In this document: positions 30,054 through 36,121 of the stretch, piece after piece
Numbering within the stretch: position 1 is the stretch's first letter
How the letters are laid out: the number at the start of each line of letters is the position of its first letter
Assembly: GCA_003024175.1 (NCBI GenBank)
Contig: MDYQ01000226.1
Location: 1 to 36,121, forward strand
DNA: 36,121 nt
Source: Planoprotostelium fungivorum
Taxonomy: Eukaryota > Evosea > Variosea > Cavosteliida > Cavosteliaceae
Direction: 5' to 3'
Position numbers and translations under genes: made by a program
Notes under the pieces: model-generated
The model's database searches: none
What the model saw: only the letters and a program-made list of their open reading frames with translations
Told to the model about the DNA's origin: nothing

Positions 30054-32310
30054 TACATTGCATTGCATCTTCTGGACGCTCCTGGGGCACCTTCTTCACC
30101 TGCAGATATATCCTCGATTGCCCCAGGAGCGTCTTCCATGTCTACGACGATGACACTGGGCTCCCTCCTTCTCTTCTGTCCAGTGTGGGTGTCTTCGCTG
30201 TCGGTGTACTCCACGCCAGACATCGCTGTGTTGGCGCCAGCTGTGGATGGGATGTCTTGTCCATCGTGGGATACTTCAGTGTCCACGTACATGGAATCAT
30301 CTGTATCGTCCTCTTCTATATCTTCCGAGTTGTCTGCATCGGAACCATCACTGTTGTCTTGTGAGCTTCCCGAGCTGTCTGTGTCGGGTTGCATCGCTTC
30401 TTCGTCCTCGGACGTGTCCTCTTGTTCACAATCCATGACGATGGATGTGTCGGTGTCTTCAGCATCCATGTCGATCTCAGAGGAAGAGTCTGTGTCGATC
30501 GGAGCAGATTTCATATCTGAGGAAGTATCGATGACTTCAGCAACCATGTCTGCCGTATCGTCCGTTTGTGTGGGTGTCGACACAGTTGTGTTGGTGATGA
30601 CTTCAGCCTCCATGTCTGCCGGGGCATCTGTTTGTGGAGGTGTCGACACAACTGTGTTGGTGACTTCAGCTTCCATGTCTGCCGTAGGATCCGTCTGTAC
30701 AGGTGTCGACACAGCTGTGTCGACAACGGCAGTCGAGCGAAGGTCGATGATTGTGCGCTCTGCAGCTTCGTGTTTCGCCTTCCACATTCCATTTTCCTGT
30801 GCATTGTGAGATGTATGGAAGAGAGGGAGATGTTCTCACCGTGAGTAGGTTGGTGCATCTCTTGGCCGACTGTGACTTGACATTGGAGAGTTCCTGTGAC
30901 GGATCAGCTTCATGATGAAGATGATGAAAGTGAAGTGATGACCTGTTGTATCTTTTCTGTCGTCTTGCGATGATCGGTGGCTTGGTTGAAACATTTGAGA
31001 TGTTCGGATGAGTACTTCACTTGCATTTCAGAGAGATCCTACATGCATCAGCTGATGAGGAAACATGACACGAAGAGTCCACCTTCTCAAGCTTGGCCGT
31101 CTGAGGACTGCGGACGCTGGCTTCAGCTGTAAGTTGAGAGATTTCCTGCGGTAGGTCAACTCCATCGCTGAAGACGATGACGTCATCACCTGTGAAAGTT
31201 TCTCCTTCTCCTTCTTGTGGTCGATGACCTCATTGGAACGCTTCGAAGACTCTTCGTTGTACTTCTCTTGCAGTTGAGAGACTTCCTGCATCGCATCAGC
31301 CGGTGAGATGAGAAGACAAGATGCGTTCACCTTCTCTAACTTGTTTGCCTTTGTACTCTGTAAGTTGGACTAGGCCAGGGATCTAGAAGATTCTCTCTCA
31401 AGTGTAGATACTTCCTGCAGAGGGTCAGCACAGCGGATGAAGGGTTCGAACACCTTCTCGAGTTCTTCTGTCTGCAGGCCGAGAAGTTCGGCCGTCTCCT
31501 GAAGCCTCTCAATCTCCCTCTCTTGATGGGCGATCTCCTCCGCTTGATTCTTAGAGGCCGTTTCGGAGTCTTTCTGAAGGCCGGAGACCTGCGTCCGTGT
31601 CATTCGAGTCGTCTGTGGAGGCATTACCTTCAGAATACCCTCTCTCTCTGCACTCGGTCTCAGCTTCGAGAGAACGCCTCTTCAGAGCAGACTGGAGTCC
31701 GGACTTCTCCTGAGACGGGTCAGATGGAAGAATGAAGCTGCAATGTTACCGTCTGAAGTCTCTCAGTGAGACTGGTGAGGGCGGCGGCACGGGCTTCGTG
31801 TTCAGAGATGACTTGTTCTTTTTCCCGGCGAATACGAATGACTTCCTGTGGTGCGTAAGTCGTTTCGTATCATGCATGATACGATTGTCTCACAGCTCGG
31901 AGATGGTCGCTTTCGACCAGATGGCTTTTCAAATCGGTCTCACTCCTCTCCTTGACTTCGAGAAGCTCCTGAGATGGGTGAGTCGGATGCATTATGATCT
32001 GACGAGGGGCATCACCTTGTGAAGCCTGCAACCGACTTGTTTCTCTCTTTTAATTTGTTTGTGAGCCTCGCGAAGTTCCTAAAGCAGATTGGTCACAACC
32101 ATCGATTTTTTTTCGATTAGAGCTGATCATTACCTCAGAACACTTCTTAAATGCCTTCTCCTGACGAGTAGAAGCCTTAGAAACCTTTCTTCTGGGTGTC
32201 GCGGTCTGATCAGACTTTTTCACCTCCTCTCTCAGCACCACAACAAACTGCCAACAGAACAGAAGGCAGTTGCAGAATAGTAAGACCGTGAAAACGTTTA
32301 GATCGAGCAT
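30053..32310 (-). CDS. Coiled-coil protein with N-terminal anchor and acidic repeat tail, copy 2
   Basis: ATG at 32308-32310 starts a hydrophobic anchor (MLDLNVFTVLLFCNCLLFCW). About ten short exons of heptad-rich sequence follow, most beginning with Glu right after CAG: ELREAHKQIKREKQVGC, ELLEVKERSETDLKSHLVES, EVIRIRREKEQVISEHEARA, EKSGLQSALKRRSLEAETEC, QVSGLQKDSETASKNQAEEI, EVSTLERESSRSLA, EVSQLQEKYNEESSKRSNEV, EISQLTAEASVRSPQTAKLE, DLSEMQVKYSSEHLKCF, ELSNVKSQSAKRCTNLLT. The terminal exon (MWKAKHEAAERTIIDLR onward) carries three units of a roughly 22-residue repeat (core ADMEAEV) and a long Asp/Glu/Ser tail, stop TAA 30053-30055. It is likely a membrane-tethered coiled-coil protein, about 560 residues. 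An in-frame TAG lies at 31370-31372. Inverted paralogue of 1-599. No family recognised. Confidence 0.75.
30480..30735 (-). repeat. Tandem repeat of about 66 nt coding the acidic tail
   Basis: Three in-frame units of about 22 residues with the pattern NTxVSTPxQTDxxADMEAEV. Copy 1 at the left end has two units, so the array has changed length since duplication. Confidence 0.75.
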
Positions 32311-32777
32311 TTTAGCCTTGATGTTTGTCCTTCGTGTGTCCAAAACTGATTTGGTGAAAATTGTTGTAAATTGAATCCCCCCAACTGCAATACAGCCGCG
32401 ACAAATGCATTGGATGCCAGTGGTCGACATTTATGAGATGATCCATCCGAAATGGACTCTGATCCAGTCGTGTCCACTCTGAGTGGAGACAGAGACACGA
32501 CGCTGCTGCGACGGTATGTATGAATCGTTATACGTCTCATCTGAAGAGCGAGGACAGATGCGAGGCTTCTCGTCTGCATGATGGATGGATCGTCTGATAG
32601 ATTCAATTTCGGCTGGACATCGATCATCGTAGGAGGTCCAACATAATCCTCTACAGAAGGTTTCTGTTTGTGAGAGATAGATATCGATAGAATGGAATAA
32701 CTAAATGGATATAAAGGTTCACTGCTTTCTGAGCTTGTAGGTATGATACGATGGCGATTGCATTTCGTGCTTTCCAT
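32298..32777 (-). CDS. Unidentified 159-codon ORF
   Basis: Uninterrupted ORF from ATG 32777 (MESTKCNRHRIIPTSSESSE) to TAG 32298. It overlaps the first 13 bases of copy 2 of the coiled-coil gene in another frame. Composition is Ser-rich (SDDPSIMQTRSLASVLALQM; YRRSSVVSLSPLRVDTTGSE). No domain or membrane segment. It could be a small gene, an upstream ORF, or a 5' exon of the coiled-coil gene. In a window of short exons a 480-base open frame stands out, but protein coding is not otherwise supported. Confidence 0.3.
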   Translation of the reverse strand: MESTKCNRHRIIPTSSESSEPLYPFSYSILSISISHKQKPSVEDYVGPPTMIDVQPKLNLSDDPSIMQTRSLASVLALQMRRITIHTYRRSSVVSLSPLRVDTTGSESISDGSSHKCRPLASNAFVAAVLQLGGFNLQQFSPNQFWTHEGQTSRLKCSI

Positions 32778-32998
32778 CGACTTCTTCTCCTAGAGGTATT
32801 CTGTGCGTCAAAGACTTGACTAATAGATAGGATACCCCTCGTATGTTTCCTCAGAGATCGATGTCATCCATCATCTGCCCTAGTGAGAGGTTCATGTTCA
32901 TCAGTTCGTAGTGTAATGTCATCCATCGACAGAACCCACTTGATCTCTTTTACTTGCATTCAAGCTCTACACATGTGTAGCTTGCGACACGTCATCAA
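32778..32998. other. Region upstream of tRNA-Leu
   Basis: No ORF or RNA gene recognised apart from the palindrome at 32961-32984. It includes whatever 5' sequence serves the divergent minus-strand genes. Confidence 0.35.
32961..32984. repeat. Palindrome just upstream of the tRNA gene
   Basis: CTACACATGTGTAG (32967-32980) is a perfect 14-base palindrome. Flanking CAAGC and GCTTG extend it to a hairpin with a small bulge. It ends 14 bases before the tRNA gene. Confidence 0.6.
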
Positions 32999-33079
32999 GC
33001 AAGTTTAGTGAAGTGGTCAAACACGCTAGCTTCAGGTGCTAGTCCTTCGGGTTCGTGGGTTCGACTCCCACAGCTTGCA
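32999..33079 (+). tRNA. tRNA-Leu(CAG)
   Basis: All arms pair. The acceptor GCAAGTT pairs with AGCTTGC (one T-G), discriminator A. The D stem is GTG/CAC. The anticodon stem CTAGC/GCTAG encloses loop TTCAGGT, giving anticodon CAG. A long variable arm (CCTTCGGG) is typical of leucine tRNAs. The T arm is GTGGG TTCGACT CCCAC. The internal pol III boxes fit the consensus: A box TAGTGAAGTGG (33005-33015) and B box GGTTCGACTCC (33058-33068). No intron. The identity (Leu, decoding CUG) follows from the anticodon, the long variable arm and discriminator A. Confidence 0.97.
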
Positions 33080-33084
33080 ACTTC

Positions 33085-33088
33085 TTTT
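33085..33088 (+). terminator. Pol III terminator of tRNA-Leu
   Basis: TTTT in CTTCTTTTGCC shortly after the tRNA 3' end, a minimal RNA polymerase III stop. Confidence 0.5.
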
Positions 33089-33325
33089 GCCCTCTCACAG
33101 CTTCTTCCTCTTCATCCCTCATCACACATCGTCCGTCCACGATAGGCTCTATTTTGATTCACCAAAGAGTCTTTTGACCTTTTGCATATCCTATTGATGC
33201 GATCGAATTCGTACTCTCTCATTCTCGCCCGTCATCTTCATCGTCTTCGTTCATCATCTTTCGCTCATCGTCTTTCATCATCTGATCATCATCATATCAT
33301 CATCATCACGACGTACAGCGTTATT

Positions 33326-34466
33326 TTATTGTATGTTCTTTCCAGGTAAGAAGGCTTGTTCTTCTACCATAACAGGTCCTCTCAAGAACATCCCATACGA
33401 ACTGTCCAAGTGTCCGACCGGTCCCAACTCTCTCACAGGCAGCTCGCTCTTATAGACAACAGTCGCATCCACCACCTTCTCGTAGATGGGCAGCGTCTGA
33501 TGGATGAGTGTCGGTTGGATGACATCTCTCTCTAAGACGGGTTGGATCTCTTCGATGACTGTCCTCTTTACCGTCTGTGTGTCTCATGTCAGTTGATGTG
33601 GAAGATGGAGATGATGATATGGAGATGGATGATGCGAATCACCTCGTTGATGATGGGCTCGTTGATGCTCAGACTCTTCTGGGTCTCTTCGACTTCGACT
33701 GATGGTAAGATGATCTGTTCTGGAATGGGAGCGCTGGATGGACATTCAACATGACGAATCGTGCACATCTCGTGATGACGTGTACCTGTTCTCTACAATG
33801 GCGGGTCGAACTTGGGCGGGTAGCTCTCTGGACTGTATGACTGTGGGTTTGATCTCGGTCTCATGCAGCTGTTGTGTGATCTGCTTGACTTCTAATTGTT
33901 CTCTTTCTCTGAAGATGACTGGTTGGACCTCGCATACAAATGAGCCGATGGTGGGTGACGATCTGATATAGACACCTCTTGTTTCTCGACGGGATGGATG
34001 TGTTCGTGAACGACGAGAGGCTTCTCGACTCGTTCCAAAGACACGGGCTCGACAGATAATGTGTCCGATTCGGCTGTTGATGTGACGACTTCACGTGCGA
34101 TGGGAGAGGTGACATCGACTGTCTCTACGATGGTCTCTGTCACGACAGGCGATTGCCTTGAGATCGATTGGGTCGCTTCTATGCCAGAGAGGCCTTCATG
34201 GTGTTCTATTGTTTGGATGGGCTTAATGTTCTGTTCGGCTGATATTCCATCGAATGGCTGTCGATGTCATTTAGAGGACGAAATGGTTGCAGTGTCACCT
34301 CTGCAAATGATGCACCGTTGCTATATACTGGAGCTGCTGTCGGTGGGACTACGTTTTGCGAAGACAGAGGTGCTGAGTACGCTGCCTCGCGGCTGTGTCT
34401 CTTCGATCCACTCTTTCCATGATCATCTCTGTGGAGGACACTCTTGATCTTGTCACGAATGGGCAT
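33326..34466 (-). CDS. Repetitive PVEK/QPVI-motif protein (fungal-type family)
   Basis: ATG at 34464-34466 begins MPIRDKIKSVLHRDDHGKSG, a basic amphipathic start. The protein then repeats short Val/Glu/Pro/Ile-rich units: KPIQTIEHHEGLSGIEATQ, TETIVETVDVTSPIAREVV, EKPLVVHEHIHPVEKQE, VQPVIFREREQLEVKQITQQ, LHETEIKPTVIQSRELPAQV, PSVEVEETQKSLSINEPII, TVIEEIQPVLERDVIQPTLI, HQTLPIYEKVVDATVVYKSE. Stop TAA 33326-33328 overlaps AATAAA. Four introns, all phase-compatible. I recall a similar architecture (a start like DKIKSVLH, then PVEKEE-QPVI-REREQTEV repeats) from uncharacterised fungal proteins. That recollection is not checked. Function unknown; probably an extended beta- or coil-like repeat protein. 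Confidence 0.7.
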
Positions 34467-35139
34467 GATAAATAGATATAGAGAGGATGTGTTGTTTCGC
34501 TGTGTCTGTTGAAGTGATAACGGATAATGGATGAATGGATGGAACTGCGGTAGATCTGAATGAAATTTGAGAGGACACATGTGTCCAATGTCTTAAGATC
34601 TATATAGATCAATTCTTTGAAGATTGATAGAGGTTCTCCGTGTATACGAAACACAGATGATCCATCTGTGATCATGATCAAAATTGCGTCTGGTGTTACT
34701 CGTGGAAAGAGAAGAAAGCTGGAACGCTTGATCTTCAGCTCGAGTTGTTGAAAGATAGATGGGAAAGGAAATCAGAGACACGGATTGTACAGAGACTATT
34801 TATTACATGTTCTCTCTTCCAAAGAGGGACCTATATCGATAAGTAATGTTTCGATAGTTGAAAGATCGGTATCTATATCAAGATTGTGTTCAGACTCATT
34901 AAATCAGTTTTGTATACTGTCATGTTTCCAGATATGCGTAAGTTACATCACATACACAAGAGAAGAAGAATAGATGAACGTGGAAGCCACCTCTCACCTT
35001 CTCGTTTCGAAGCGATCTGATCTGTTTCCCTCGTTCATCTTGCACTCGCAGATTCCAGTCTCCTCTCTACAACGCAACAATAAAATAGAATAAAATCCAC
35101 ATTTCTCTCCTTTATGTATATCTAAAAGCGCTCCACGAC
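34467..35139. other. Intergenic region between the PVEK gene and VTI1
   Basis: About 670 bases, the longest gap in the window. AT-rich in parts (34780-34970). Only short ORFs without family features on either strand. It should hold the promoter of the PVEK-motif gene and the 3' end of the SNARE gene. Confidence 0.4.
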
Positions 35140-36121
35140 CTACACGAACATCGCATGAGTCTCATCGTCTATGATGACACGTTGTCTCACCCATCTCTTT
35201 ACTGTGGAAGAGTTATCTGTGACTGCACCTTCGTTACTAGAAGTATCACTAGAGCTGGGACCCCATCTATACCAGATGACAAATATGATGAGAGCGAGAA
35301 GGAGGAACGCGATGAGTCCAAAGATGAGCTTGTTAGTCATGATCCTCCTCTTCATAGAAGTCAACGTGCGCCTGCGACAGATGAGTCACCGATGAGACCC
35401 TGTATTTCACCTGGCCAGACCGACGTCTTCTCTGATGCCTTTGACATCGTCTCTCATCCCCCTCATCCTCTGTGATTGTTCATTGAGGCTTCCAGCAACA
35501 CCTCTACCTGAATCGTGGGTAAATAAAGGTGATGGATTTAGAAGATGAGTCACCGATCTCTTCTGTGTCGTGAGCTGTGGCGAGGACATCATCCAGCATG
35601 GCGGTGCTGTTCTTCGCCCTCTGTGTCTGTTGTTCCAGTGCGTTCCTCTGGTCGATGTTTGTGACCACCATGTCCTGCGAGGATCAGCTCAACCATTTTC
35701 GAAATGACAGATGGATGCAGATGTACATGGATGAGTCAAAATGGGACCCACCGATTTAGCGCCCTGGAAAAGAGACTGTCGCTCGGCGATCTTGAGGTTC
35801 TCTCTCATATGGTTTACTTCCCTCTCATATTCGGTGCATTTGTTGGTCAGAGATTTATCATTGGCACTGAGAGCCTCTCTTCTCATGGACCTCACCTGTT
35901 TACATTCACACCGATATCATTTAAATCCTTCGACTCACCACATCACCTGCATTCTCGATCGCCTCCGAAGCAGCTCTTAATACTGCGCTTCTGTTGTCTG
36001 AAAAGGTCAACGATGGAGGTCGAAGATCGATGGACTCACTTCCAGTGACCTTCGGTAGTTCCTCTAATTTGCTGTTGAACTTGGTCTTCTCGTCGAGGAA
36101 CTCCTCTTCGTAGTCATCGAA
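35140..36121 (-). CDS. Vti1-like Qb-SNARE (5' end cut by window edge)
   Basis: Vti1 SNAREs drive fusion at the Golgi, endosome and vacuole. The edge exon reads DDYEEEFLDEKTKFNSKLEE then LPKVTG, matching the Vti1 N-terminus (EYEKDFEALTAEI...IPxLSG). Then come VRSMRREALSANDKSLTNKC, EYEREVNHMRENLKIAE, and the SNARE region QRNALEQQTQRAKNSTAMLD, DVLATAHDTEEIG, GVAGSLNEQSQRMRGMRDDV, KGIREDVGLARRTLTSMKRR. The glutamine in LNEQSQR aligns with the zero layer. The anchor is NKLIFGLIAFLLLALIIFVI. Unlike usual Vti1, which ends just after the anchor, about 40 more residues follow (WGPSSSDTSSNEGAV ... DDETHAMFV) before TAG 35140-35142. Only a few N-terminal residues are missing beyond the window. Confidence 0.85.

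Noticed and set aside
30000-30809. 269-codon + strand Ser/Val-rich ORF
   Set aside because: It is the antisense shadow of the acidic tail of copy 2; Asp/Glu/Ser codons read backwards give Ser/Val.
1-36121. Integrated virus or transposon
   Set aside because: No reverse transcriptase, integrase, transposase, capsid-like protein or long terminal repeats recognised on either strand.

Overview
This is nuclear DNA from an intron-dense, compact eukaryotic genome. Genes lie on both strands with gaps of roughly 70-700 bases. Most introns are very short (many of the resolved ones are about 36-50 nt), usually starting GTGA and ending CAG or TAG. There are no operons or bacterial signals. An MKS1-like ciliary transition-zone gene implies a lineage that builds cilia or flagella. 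The RUS-family, PRPF4, SHPRH, p24, Vti1 and gamma-tubulin-complex genes are general eukaryotic genes. One gene (33326-34466) resembles a repetitive family I associate mainly with fungi. A flagellated early-branching fungus or other unicellular opisthokont is my best guess, but the lineage is not proven from this window.

Layout: 1-599 (+) 3' end of a coiled-coil/acidic-tail gene (copy 1); 734-2290 (-) SAP-domain protein; 2300-4560 (-) ankyrin-repeat protein, possibly the same gene as the SAP one; 4767-6391 (-) tRNA dimethylallyltransferase; 6488-9147 (+) gamma-tubulin complex component; about 9185-9275 (-) fragment of the coiled-coil gene; 9573-10842 (+) MORN-repeat protein; 10945-12833 (-) FSP1/AIFM2-like oxidoreductase with an N-terminal membrane anchor; 12987-14873 (-) WD40 protein; 15118-16112 (-) p24/TMED cargo receptor; 16216-17874 (-) PRPF4; 17958-19878 (+) RUS-family (DUF647) protein; 20181-21987 (-) MKS1; 22097-23980 (+) PPR protein; 24198-28738 (+) SHPRH-like SNF2 helicase; 28777-29929 (+) ankyrin-like C-terminal extension or separate gene; 30053-32310 (-) coiled-coil/acidic-tail gene (copy 2); 32298-32777 (-) unidentified ORF; 32999-33079 (+) tRNA-Leu(CAG); 33326-34466 (-) repetitive PVEK-motif protein; 35140 to the right edge (-) Vti1-like SNARE.

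The genes do not form one pathway. They are housekeeping functions: RNA processing (PRPF4, IPT, tRNA), membrane traffic (p24, Vti1), microtubule and cilium (GCP, MKS1), mitochondrion (PPR), DNA repair and ubiquitin (SHPRH), and redox (FSP1-like). Three gene pairs diverge from gaps of about 80-110 bases and probably share promoters (IPT/GCP, PRPF4/RUS, MKS1/PPR).

The most unusual observations are: two inverted copies of the coiled-coil gene enclosing about 29.5 kb, with a third fragment inside; a 5-nt microexon in the WD40 gene; a stop-containing MORN repeat that reads as an intron; in-frame TAG codons lying exactly at possible 3' splice sites; strongly reduced zinc-binding insertions in SHPRH; and a membrane-anchor exon on an FSP1-like enzyme. 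I saw no convincing new defence or mobile system.
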